Assembly: GCA_017541365.1 (NCBI GenBank)
Contig: JAFXZF010000009.1
Coordinates: forward strand, 1 to 64,000
Length of the DNA stretch: 64,000 bases
DNA from: Prevotella sp.
GTDB lineage: Bacteria; Bacteroidota; Bacteroidia; Bacteroidales; Bacteroidaceae
Direction: 5' to 3'
Shown: positions 43,123 to 50,716 of the stretch, one piece after another
Layout: every line of letters begins with the position of its first letter
Position numbering within the stretch: the first letter of the stretch is position 1
Made by a program: the position numbers and the translations under genes
The notes under the pieces: model-generated
The model's database searches: none
What the model saw: only the letters and a program-made list of their open reading frames with translations
What the model was told of the DNA's origin: nothing

Positions 43123-45594
43123 TTAAATATTCGCTATACTCAGCACATTAGCAAACACACCAGCTGCAGTAACTGCGGCACCAGCACCAAAGCCCTGTAT
43201 GAGCATAGGGTCGCGATAGCGCTGTGTGGTGAGTGTAACTATGTTGTTGCTGCCCTCCAGCTCGTAGAACGAGTGGTTGAGGGGTATCTCCTGCAAGCCC
43301 ACGCTCGCCTTGATTTTTATTTTGTTATCGTTAAGGTTATCATTATCGTTAATAACCTCCATTTTAGCCACGAAACGTTGGCGACAGTTCTTCTTCACCA
43401 GTTCCTTGCGGCGAGCCTCAAACTCAGCATCGAGTGTGGGCAGTTTCTTCCAGAATGTCTCCACGTCGCCCTCAAAGAAGTCGGCTGGTATGAAGAGGTT
43501 CTTCTCCACGTCTGACTGCTCTATCCTGTAGCCTGCCTCGCGTGTCAGTATGACCAGTTTGCGCACCACATCCATGCCGCTGAGGTCTATACGTGGGTCA
43601 GGTTCGGAGAATCCGAGTTCCTTTGCCTGTCTCACCGTCTGCGAGAGCGGACAGTCCTCAGCAAGGGCGTTGAAGATATAGTTGAGCGTACCACTCAGCA
43701 CTGCCTCGATCTTAAGTATCTTGTCGCCAGAGTTCTTGAGGTCGTTGATGGTGCCTATGATGGGCAGACCAGCTCCCACATTTGTTTCAAACCTAAACTT
43801 CACCCCCGCTCTCAGTGCTGTCTCCTTGAGTCTGTGATATGACTCATAGTCGCCTGATGCAGCTATCTTATTGGCTGCCACCACGTTGACATTATGCTCC
43901 AATAGCGACTGATAGAGCATCGCCACATCCTTGGATGCCGTACAGTCCACAAATACGGAGTTGAAGATATTCATCTCTATGATAGCCTTCAGCAGTTTCC
44001 TTGCATCGCTCGGTTCGCTTGCCGCCAGCTGTTCCTTGTACGTATTGAGGTCTAAGCCGTCACGATTGAATATCGCCTTGTTGGATGATGCTATGCCCAC
44101 CACATTGAGCAGCAACTGCGACTTATTCTTCAGCGTATCATACTGTGCCCTAATCTGCTCTATCAGTTTCGAGCCTACTGTGCCTACGCCGCAGACAAAT
44201 AGGTTAAGAACCTTATACTCTGAAAGGAAGAATGAGTCGTGTATGGAGTTGAGCGACTTCCTGAGGTACATGCTCTTCACGACAAATGATATATTGGTCT
44301 CTGAGGCGCCCTGAGCACAGGCTATGACGGAGATACCCGACCTACCCAGTGTGCCAAACAGTTTGCCGGCGATACCTGTTGACTGTTTCATGTTTTCACC
44401 CACGATAGCTATTGTGGCAAGGCCTTTTTCCGCATTCATGGGGAACATAGCGCCAGTCTTTATCTCCTTCTCAAACTCCTTGTTGAGCACTTCCACAGCA
44501 GCATCGGCATCTTCTTCCTTCACACCTATTGAGGTGGAGTTTTCTGATGATGCCTGTGACACCATAAATACCGATATCCCGCTGTTTGCCAGTGTTGAGA
44601 ATATACGTTGGTTTACTCCTATCACACCCACCATCGACAGTCCTGTGACGGTAATCAGCGCCGTACCGTTGATTGATGAGATACCCTTGATAGGTTTATG
44701 GTCGCCCACTATCTTGTCTTTTATCTCTGTACCGTCAGCCTCTGGGTTGAATGTATTCTTTACCTTTATCGGTATATTCTTTACACATACAGGGTATATC
44801 GTAGGAGGATATATCACCTTGGCGCCGAAGTTGCATAGCTCCATCGCCTCCACGTACGACAGTTCCTTGATGGGGTAAGCGCTGCTTATCACCCTGGGGT
44901 CGGCAGTCATAAATCCGTCCACATCCGTCCATATCTCCAATTGCGTGGCATCGAGCGCTGCTGCTATTATCGCCGCTGTATAGTCGGAGCCTCCTCTGCC
45001 GAGGTTTGTCGTCTCGCGTGTCTCTGTATCTCTTGATATAAATCCTGGCACCAGTGATATGCGTGGTAGTTCGCTGAATGTTTCCTTCACCAGTTTATTG
45101 GTGAGGTCAACGTTCAGTACGTGTTTGCCATACTGATTCTGGGTTTTGATGAAGTCTCGTGAGTCAAACCACTTTGCTCCACGTATCAGCGTAGCCACTA
45201 TGTTTGACGACAGTCGTTCGCCATATGCCACGATAGCATTCTGTGTCTTCTCCGAAAGGTCGTGGATGAGGTACACGCCGAAGTATATGGAGCGCAGTTG
45301 CTCCAACAAGGCATCTACGGTATTAAAAAGTCTTTCTCTGTCTTGTGTATCAGTGATAATAGTATCTATCATCTTGTGGTGGCGATCCACAATTTTGTCA
45401 AACTCCTCACGCCAACTGTCGTCACCAGCCAGTGCCAACTGGCTCGTCTGCAGGAGTTTGTCCGTTATGCCACCAAGGGCACTCACCACCACCACAAGTG
45501 GTTGTTCCTTTGCCTCTTTCTCTACAATACGCTGGAGGCTCAAGATACTCTCTACGGAACCTACACTCGTTCCGCCAAACTTAAGTACTTTCAT
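43123..45594 (-). CDS. thrA: bifunctional aspartate kinase / homoserine dehydrogenase
   Basis: An 823-residue fusion. The kinase part (about 1-290) opens MKVLKFGGTSVGSVESI and has NLGRGGSDYTAAIIA. Two ACT regulatory units follow (about 310-450), then homoserine dehydrogenase with LFVCGVGTVGSKLIEQI (NAD-binding), FETNVGAGLPIIGTINDL and GTLNYIFNAL. The start at 45594 fits the family; an upstream ATG at 45609 is less likely. Threonine feedback through the ACT domains is known for the family. Near the C terminus, NDNDNLNDNK comes from a hexamer repeat (43321-43352). First gene of the thr operon. Confidence 0.96.
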   Translation of the reverse strand: MKVLKFGGTSVGSVESILSLQRIVEKEAKEQPLVVVVSALGGITDKLLQTSQLALAGDDSWREEFDKIVDRHHKMIDTIITDTQDRERLFNTVDALLEQLRSIYFGVYLIHDLSEKTQNAIVAYGERLSSNIVATLIRGAKWFDSRDFIKTQNQYGKHVLNVDLTNKLVKETFSELPRISLVPGFISRDTETRETTNLGRGGSDYTAAIIAAALDATQLEIWTDVDGFMTADPRVISSAYPIKELSYVEAMELCNFGAKVIYPPTIYPVCVKNIPIKVKNTFNPEADGTEIKDKIVGDHKPIKGISSINGTALITVTGLSMVGVIGVNQRIFSTLANSGISVFMVSQASSENSTSIGVKEEDADAAVEVLNKEFEKEIKTGAMFPMNAEKGLATIAIVGENMKQSTGIAGKLFGTLGRSGISVIACAQGASETNISFVVKSMYLRKSLNSIHDSFFLSEYKVLNLFVCGVGTVGSKLIEQIRAQYDTLKNKSQLLLNVVGIASSNKAIFNRDGLDLNTYKEQLAASEPSDARKLLKAIIEMNIFNSVFVDCTASKDVAMLYQSLLEHNVNVVAANKIAASGDYESYHRLKETALRAGVKFRFETNVGAGLPIIGTINDLKNSGDKILKIEAVLSGTLNYIFNALAEDCPLSQTVRQAKELGFSEPDPRIDLSGMDVVRKLVILTREAGYRIEQSDVEKNLFIPADFFEGDVETFWKKLPTLDAEFEARRKELVKKNCRQRFVAKMEVINDNDNLNDNKIKIKASVGLQEIPLNHSFYELEGSNNIVTLTTQRYRDPMLIQGFGAGAAVTAAGVFANVLSIANI

Positions 45595-45634
45595 AATGTG
45601 CTCGTGCATGGATTACGCCATGCCGTTTTTGATG

Positions 45635-45662
45635 ATTAAAACTCCCCTTCACAAGCGGGGTT
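45635..45662 (-). promoter_or_regulatory. leader hairpin upstream of thrA
   Basis: Minus strand: CCCCGCTTGTGAAGGGG followed by AGTTTTAATC, in the leader between the promoter and the thrA start. It could be a weak attenuator, or simply one of the C-rich palindromic repeats of this genome. I see no Thr/Ile-rich leader peptide. Confidence 0.35.
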
Positions 45663-45690
45663 GATTTTGATCTTTATACAAAAATCAGGA

Positions 45691-45699
45691 GCAAAGGTA
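45691..45699 (-). promoter_or_regulatory. -7 box of the thr operon
   Basis: Minus strand TACCTTTGC, about 100 bases ahead of thrA. No TTTG stands at the ideal distance upstream, so the promoter is weaker in match than others here. Confidence 0.55.
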
Positions 45700-45836
45700 C
45701 AAAAAAATATTGAAAGTTCCCACCTTTTAAACTTTATTAAGATACTCCGCCTATATTACCCAAGATATAGCGGGCCTCTTGTCAATAGCCAAAATTTTGA
45801 AAGTCATATGCCTTGGCGAGAAAAAAACAAAGGATT

Positions 45837-46886
45837 TTATTGGTGAGACTGCTTCTCGGGGAGTTTCATAAGCATGATGCCAATGAAAATCCATACTATC
45901 TCACGCACTCGGCAGATGATGCTGACAAAGATGCCGAGGGCGGCTGACAGTCCGAGGGCAGCGATAGAGAGGACGAAGCCACCCTCCTGAACGCCTATCT
46001 GCATGGGCAGGAAGCCTATGAGGTTGGCAAAGAAGGTGGTGAGCGCCACGATGAGGACTGAATGGAGGTAGGTCAACAGTATGCCGTCTATGCCGCCGCC
46101 GTTATCTACGCCGAAGAGCAGCAGCATGAAGAGTACTTCGAGACTCTGCGCCCAGCGTGAGACATACTCTAAGAGGAGGCTGCTATAGAATGCCTTCTTG
46201 TCTTGAGAGAAGAGGGCTGCTATCTGTGTATCGACATTGTGCAGGGCATCGTTATGACGCTCTATGAAACGCTGACTCCATCCTTTGAGTCCTGGTATCT
46301 TGCTAAGCCATCCTAACACGGTAAGCACCACGCCGTTCTTGTAGCCCTTGGCAAAGACATATGAGGCGCCAAAGAAGAGCAGAGCGATGAAGCCAAGCGT
46401 ACAGCTGATAGGCACGTTTAAAGGAAGGTCGCCGAAGGCTGCGAGGATGAGGTATAGGAAGATGCTTGAGAACCAAAACCAGAAGTGGGCGAAGATATGC
46501 ATCATGGCATAGAGGATGACAGACGAGGTGGCGTGATGCTTGTCGATGTCACGTGAGAGTTCCATGATGCGATAGGGCTCGCCTCCCAATCCGCCTACGG
46601 GGGTGGCATAGTTGAGGGCATAGCCTGACACCGTGAGACGGAAGATGCGCAAGGGGCTAAGCTTCGCAGAAGGCTCCACCCCCTTGATGACACACCACCA
46701 TGAGGCGGCATTGATGCCATAGATAAACACCCACACGCCGATGATGGGTATGAGCCAATAGCCCGCCTTGGTGAGGTGTTGCCACAGCTCAACAAAGCTT
46801 ACGTCGAAGGTGAAGAGCATGACTACGCATGCGAGCACTCCGATGATAAAAAAGAGGTTATTTAGCTTTTGACGGGTCCAGGTCAT
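45837..46886 (-). CDS. LPG-synthase-TM (UPF0104) family membrane protein
   Basis: A 349-residue inner-membrane protein with about eight helices, of the family that includes the flippase part of MprF. LRIFRLTVSGYALNYATPVGGLGGEPYRIMEL is the conserved motif (TPxGGxGGEP), and ANLIGFLPMQIGVQEGGFV the C-terminal one. Family members move or modify lipids. It is the last gene of a four-gene run with a CDP-alcohol phosphotransferase, a nucleotidyltransferase and an aminotransferase-like enzyme, which suggests it handles the lipid product, perhaps flipping it. Confidence 0.85.
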   Translation of the reverse strand: MTWTRQKLNNLFFIIGVLACVVMLFTFDVSFVELWQHLTKAGYWLIPIIGVWVFIYGINAASWWCVIKGVEPSAKLSPLRIFRLTVSGYALNYATPVGGLGGEPYRIMELSRDIDKHHATSSVILYAMMHIFAHFWFWFSSIFLYLILAAFGDLPLNVPISCTLGFIALLFFGASYVFAKGYKNGVVLTVLGWLSKIPGLKGWSQRFIERHNDALHNVDTQIAALFSQDKKAFYSSLLLEYVSRWAQSLEVLFMLLLFGVDNGGGIDGILLTYLHSVLIVALTTFFANLIGFLPMQIGVQEGGFVLSIAALGLSAALGIFVSIICRVREIVWIFIGIMLMKLPEKQSHQ

Positions 46887-46888
46887 AG

Positions 46889-46950
46889 CAGTTCACAGTT
46901 CACAGTTCACAGTTCACAGTTGATATTGGCTATAGTGATATAGTTCCTAT
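46889..46950. repeat. TTCACAG heptamers followed by CTATAGTG-type nonamers
   Basis: Four CAGTTCA units (46889-46919) join directly to GGCTATAGTGATATAGTTCC, so two repeat classes of different period sit side by side in the gap between the last two lipid-operon genes. Confidence 0.75.
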
Positions 46951-47945
46951 ATATTCGTTAGCCTATTAGCTATCCGCTTGCAGAATGACTCATGGCGATG
47001 ACGAGTGTAAGCCCAGAGAAGTCCCATGCCTAGGATTTCCCACACGAAGTTGAGGGCAGGGATGTCGCAAAGACAGAATATCCAGAACATCATAGAACGG
47101 AAATTGAACGTCAGGGCACCATTCCAGGGCAGTACGCCACGTGACTCACGGAGTATCTCCTCACGCAGTTCGGCTGGGATATCGGAGGCACTGCCGTACT
47201 TCTCCTTCAGTGCTGCCATCATACGCTGGAACTGGGGTGTGGTGGCTTCCTGCTTCTTGGTGTAGTCAACGTAGGTCTTGAGGAAGTATTTCCACAGACG
47301 GTTGCCCTCCCAAGGTGTCTCGTCGTATATCTTCTGCTGGGTGACGGAATTGTCGAGTTCGCTACCCTTCTCGCCTTTGAGGAAGAAGAGGTGCACCTGT
47401 ATGTAATAGTCAGCCAAACGCTGCTGGGCTCCCATACCAAGGAAACCTGAGATAAGCCCCAGCACGAGCACTACGGCAGTGGCGATGAGCGTGTTTTGTT
47501 CGTTGTTTTCTATGCCCAGCCATCCGAACTCTATCTTATGATAGCAGTAGAAACGATATACCAGCACGACATATATGGGTATAAACCATACGAAGCCTGC
47601 CATACCGTCGAGTATGCGTCCCAGACGGCTCTTCTTGCCCGTCATGCGTGCCAGCTGTCCGTCGCAGCAGTCGAAAATGTCTGCCCATAGCAAGAGAAGC
47701 ACGGCAATGAGGTTCATTATCAAGCCGTTCCATCCGTCATAGATAAAGCTGGGCTGTGCATAGAAATAAGCGCTGCCAGCACCTATTATCATCGACATGA
47801 TGGTGACGGTGTTGGGGTGGATGTCGAGTTTTGCAAACAAAACAGCCCACAGATAACTCAGTGGGCGTATTACGCGATAGTCAAGCCAGTCCTCCGTATC
47901 GGATGACTTGAGCGTTGACATAGTCTTTTCTCTCAGTTTATTCAT
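46947..47945 (-). CDS. CDP-alcohol phosphatidyltransferase family protein with an altered active site
   Basis: A 332-residue membrane enzyme. After an 18-residue tail, KLDIHPNTVTIMSMIIGAGSAYFY and further helices frame the catalytic motif DCCDGQLARMTGKKSRLG then RILDGMAG (about residues 92-117). Family consensus is D-x2-DG-x2-AR-x8-G-x3-D-x3-D; here the first three Asp are present but the last, the presumed catalytic base, is Gly. It would join a CDP-activated alcohol and a lipid or sugar acceptor. An insertion of about 60 soluble residues (about 195-265) is present. It lies downstream of a LicC-like nucleotidyltransferase. Confidence 0.85.
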   Translation of the reverse strand: MNKLREKTMSTLKSSDTEDWLDYRVIRPLSYLWAVLFAKLDIHPNTVTIMSMIIGAGSAYFYAQPSFIYDGWNGLIMNLIAVLLLLWADIFDCCDGQLARMTGKKSRLGRILDGMAGFVWFIPIYVVLVYRFYCYHKIEFGWLGIENNEQNTLIATAVVLVLGLISGFLGMGAQQRLADYYIQVHLFFLKGEKGSELDNSVTQQKIYDETPWEGNRLWKYFLKTYVDYTKKQEATTPQFQRMMAALKEKYGSASDIPAELREEILRESRGVLPWNGALTFNFRSMMFWIFCLCDIPALNFVWEILGMGLLWAYTRHRHESFCKRIANRLTNI

Positions 47946-47981
47946 TTTTCTTTCTTTAACTTCTCTAACCTCTCTAACCTC

Positions 47982-48716
47982 TTAATATAATTCCGCAGGA
48001 ATCTTCTGCTTGGCATTTTCAAAATCCTCCACAGTGTCGAGTTCGCAAGAGAAATACTGCGTCACGTCAAGCACCTTGTAGGTGTGTCCTTGAGGTATCA
48101 GTCGCTCGAAGGCGAGTTCGTAGAACTTATTCTCGAGGTGCTCCTGAAGCATCATCACTTCGAGTTCCTTGTAGAGCGCCACAGAATACTCCTTGCCAAT
48201 CTTCTCGATGCCGAGGCTCTCGCCAGCAGCATCAGAGGGGTTGCACGTCTTGCTTATCTCCTTGATGGCGCCATCCTCGCCTACTACCACCTTCATCTCT
48301 TCCTCGCCGAGCGTATGTCTGATGAGTGTCAGCACGTTAGGAGCTTCTTGCTCAAGTACTTTTTTTACTATCGTAGGGTCATAGAGCAAGTCGCTGTCGA
48401 GGAGCAGGAAGTCATTGCCCTCTGCCTCTGGACGTGCCAGCCACAGGGAGTAGATATTGTTTGTGGTGGCATAGACAGAGTTGTGAATGAAGGTCACGCT
48501 AATCATCTCGCCGTAGGTCCTTGCCACAAACTGTTCTATCTGCTCATGGAGGTAGCCTGTCACTATGACAAAGTCTTTCACCCCACCCTGCACAAGGGCA
48601 TCCATAGAGCGTTGCAACAGAGGTCTGTCACCTATATTGAGCAGGCTCTTGGGAGTATGTTCTGTCAGTGGACGGAGGCGTGATGCCGTACCTGCTGCGA
48701 GGATTATTGCTTTCAT
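47982..48716 (-). CDS. LicC-like nucleotidyltransferase (probable cytidylyltransferase)
   Basis: A 244-residue sugar-nucleotidyltransferase fold protein: MKAIILAAGTASRLRPLTEHTPKSLL for nucleotide binding, LLLDSDLLYDP for metal, and GESLGIEKIG as in phosphocholine cytidylyltransferases. It probably makes a CDP-activated phospho-alcohol for the next gene product. Start chosen at 48716; an ATG two codons earlier (48722) is equally possible. Its start overlaps the stop of the aminotransferase-like gene, indicating coupling. Confidence 0.83.
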   Translation of the reverse strand: MKAIILAAGTASRLRPLTEHTPKSLLNIGDRPLLQRSMDALVQGGVKDFVIVTGYLHEQIEQFVARTYGEMISVTFIHNSVYATTNNIYSLWLARPEAEGNDFLLLDSDLLYDPTIVKKVLEQEAPNVLTLIRHTLGEEEMKVVVGEDGAIKEISKTCNPSDAAGESLGIEKIGKEYSVALYKELEVMMLQEHLENKFYELAFERLIPQGHTYKVLDVTQYFSCELDTVEDFENAKQKIPAELY

Positions 48717-49741
48717 AGACATTCCTTTATAGTATTCACTACTGTCTGCACCTGCTCACGTCTGCCGAGAGTGATGCGCAGGCAGTCCTCAAGCCCCTTG
48801 TCAGCCATAAACTTAATCTTGTAGTTCTGTGCAGCCAGAGCCTTCTGCAGTGCTTCCTTAATCTCTGTGGGGTACTTTATGAGTATGAAGTTTGCCACAC
48901 TCTTATATACCTTGAAGCCAGGCTTGTCGCCGAGTTCCTTCTTGAAGAGGTCACGTCCCCACGCCATATCGTCGGCCACCTTACGGTAGTGCTCATCGCT
49001 GTCGAGAGCAGCCAAAGCGACAGCCTCCGAGAAGCGGTTGTAGCCCAGATACTTGTTGGAGTAGCTGAGGAACTGGTCGTGCCCCTTGCCGATGAAGCCG
49101 AAGCCACAACGCAGACCTGGCAGGCCGTAGAACTTGCTCAAGGTGCGAGAGATGATGAGGTTGTTGTACCTATTGACAAGTGGAGCGATGTAGTCAACGT
49201 CCGTAGTGATAAACGAAGCATACGCCTCATCGACGAGCACCATAGTGTCGGCAGGTATATTCTCCATTATACGGCCTATCTCCTCTGATGTCAGGCAGTT
49301 GCCCGTAGGGTTGTTGGGAGAAGCGAGGAGCAACATACGTGGATGCACACGGTTGGTGTACTCTATGACCTCCTCCACGTCATAAGCGAAGGTATCGCCC
49401 GTCTCATGCAGCGGATACATCTCAAAAGACCCCCCGCACTCTCCTGCCACACGGTTGTAGTACCACCATGAGAACTCAGGAATGAGAATCTTCTTGTTGT
49501 CGCCCTCCATGAGGAAATAGTGAATGGCATTTTTGAGTATCTCCTCGCCACCATATCCCAGAAGTACCTGTTCTTCAGGCACGCCGTAGATTTCGCTCAA
49601 TCTAACGGAGATCACGCTTTTCTTGCCCTCGTCGTAGATACGGGTATAAAAGCACAGTGTCTGTGGATCAAAGTTTTTTATCGCCTTAATAACCTTCTCC
49701 GAAGGCTGGAAGTTAAACTCATTTCTGTCAAGATAATTCAT
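48713..49741 (-). CDS. HisC-like class I/II PLP enzyme
   Basis: A 342-residue fold-type I PLP enzyme close to histidinol-phosphate aminotransferase and to the CobD-type phosphothreonine decarboxylase. LASPNNPTGN binds cofactor, VDEAYASF carries Asp and Tyr, SRTLSKFYGLPGLRCGF has the Schiff-base Lys. There are no his genes nearby; instead it is first in an operon with a LicC-like cytidylyltransferase and a CDP-alcohol transferase. I therefore infer that it makes an amino-alcohol phosphate or similar head group, by transamination or decarboxylation, rather than histidine. Confidence 0.82.
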   Translation of the reverse strand: MNYLDRNEFNFQPSEKVIKAIKNFDPQTLCFYTRIYDEGKKSVISVRLSEIYGVPEEQVLLGYGGEEILKNAIHYFLMEGDNKKILIPEFSWWYYNRVAGECGGSFEMYPLHETGDTFAYDVEEVIEYTNRVHPRMLLLASPNNPTGNCLTSEEIGRIMENIPADTMVLVDEAYASFITTDVDYIAPLVNRYNNLIISRTLSKFYGLPGLRCGFGFIGKGHDQFLSYSNKYLGYNRFSEAVALAALDSDEHYRKVADDMAWGRDLFKKELGDKPGFKVYKSVANFILIKYPTEIKEALQKALAAQNYKIKFMADKGLEDCLRITLGRREQVQTVVNTIKECL

Positions 49742-49796
49742 CGATGTGTAATGTATTTTTTACTATGTAAATCCTTCTGTCTTGAAAATTTCGAAT

Positions 49797-49828
49797 GCAA
49801 AGTTACACTTTTTTTCTCAAATAACAAT
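49797..49828 (-). promoter_or_regulatory. promoter of the lipid head-group operon
   Basis: Minus strand: ATTG (49825-49828), 19 bases, TAACTTTGC (49797-49805), about 55 bases ahead of the HisC-like gene. Confidence 0.65.
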
Positions 49829-49962
49829 GACATCCACCTTATTTATTTACGTTAAGGTTGCTTAAATTGGGCAAGTTTACTTTACAAGGCTTAATGCGAA
49901 GCAAAAACTTTTAACTTCCATTTTGATTTTCTTTTTCTGTGCCATAATTAAAAATTTGATTT

Positions 49963-50513
49963 GTTGCAAAGGTTGCAAAAGTTGCAAAAGTTGCTTTTGT
50001 TGCAACTGCAAAACTACAAAGAGTTAACGAACCAAAATCGGCATAGTTTATGCACGATACACGGAGTAGTTTATAAAGAAGGGAAAAACCATTAAGGAGA
50101 TATTTATATATTATATATATTATACGCGTGAAACGAAAACGTGTTGCAACCTTTGCAACCTTTGCAACCTTTGCAACGTCTTGAAATGTTAAAAGCTAAC
50201 ATGCACAATTTGGCGAAAATGTGCATTTTCAGCGAAAAACACACAAATTTTTCATTTTAACTAAAATTAGTACGTAAATCATTGACTATCAAAGGGTTGC
50301 ACGTTGATTTACATCAAGCACCCCAAGTGCTAAAAAGGGCTCTGATAAAAGGGTACATAGAGTGGTTGTCTATGTATGTGTTTATAAGGCTCTATGTGCC
50401 CCTTTATAAGACTCTGGAAGTGGGTTTGTAGGAGGCTGGAGGATGGAAAGGGGGCGAAATGTTAAATTGTGGCATTTTCTTGCACATATTAAGTTAATGT
50501 AGTAACTTTGCAT
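49963..50513. repeat. noncoding element, copy B
   Basis: Part of a 975-base stretch without a gene. Left arm GTTGCAAAG/GTTGCAAAA iterons (49963-49994); core AAGAAGGGAAAAACCATTAA at 50076 then TA-rich DNA; right arm of TTTGCAACC iterons (50143-50177), which matches the left arm in inverted orientation over 32 bases with two mismatches; AATGTTAAAAGCTAACATGC (50184); hairpin AGCAC/GTGCT (50317-50331); ACATAGAG...CTCTATGT inverted motif (50354-50398); AATGTTAAA and a promoter to 50513. The order is the same as in element A. 49829-49962 and 50514-50668 show nothing further except GGTTCAAG direct repeats at 50550-50576. Confidence 0.7.
50480..50511 (+). promoter_or_regulatory. rightward promoter at the end of element B
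   Basis: TTG (in TTTTCTTGCACA), 20 bases, TAACTTTGC. It points toward tamB, but tamB has its own promoter 170 bases further on, so a separate short transcript is possible. Confidence 0.65.
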
Positions 50514-50668
50514 CAACTTCCTGAGGGTTGTTGGACACACCAAGGGGCTGGTTCAAGGCGCTTCGCTGGTTCAAGAGGGGTTGAAAACGAAAACTGAAGG
50601 GAGCCAATGCGAAACGTGGCATTATGTCAAAACGTTCGTGGAACAGATACAAAAAACACCCCAAACTT

Positions 50669-50700
50669 TTTGGCTGTTTTGCCAAAAAACTTTACCTTTG
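50669..50700 (+). promoter_or_regulatory. promoter of tamB
   Basis: TTTG (50669-50672), 20 bases, TACCTTTG (50693-50700). Transcription should start about 10 bases ahead of the ATG at 50717. Confidence 0.8.
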
Positions 50701-50716
50701 TACTCGGAAATCTAAA

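Noticed and set aside
48713..49741. Calling the PLP enzyme hisC
   Set aside because: It is HisC-like, but its operon is for lipid head groups and no his genes are near, so the histidine function is not supported.
49963..50177. Replication origin or plasmid iterons
   Set aside because: There are no DnaA boxes and no replication gene, and a second copy of the layout is at 6850-7432, so a single origin is unlikely.
50624..50716. Longer TamB N terminus from the ATG at 50624
   Set aside because: The stretch contains a consensus promoter (50669-50700) and has no signal or family similarity; the membrane helix follows naturally from 50717.
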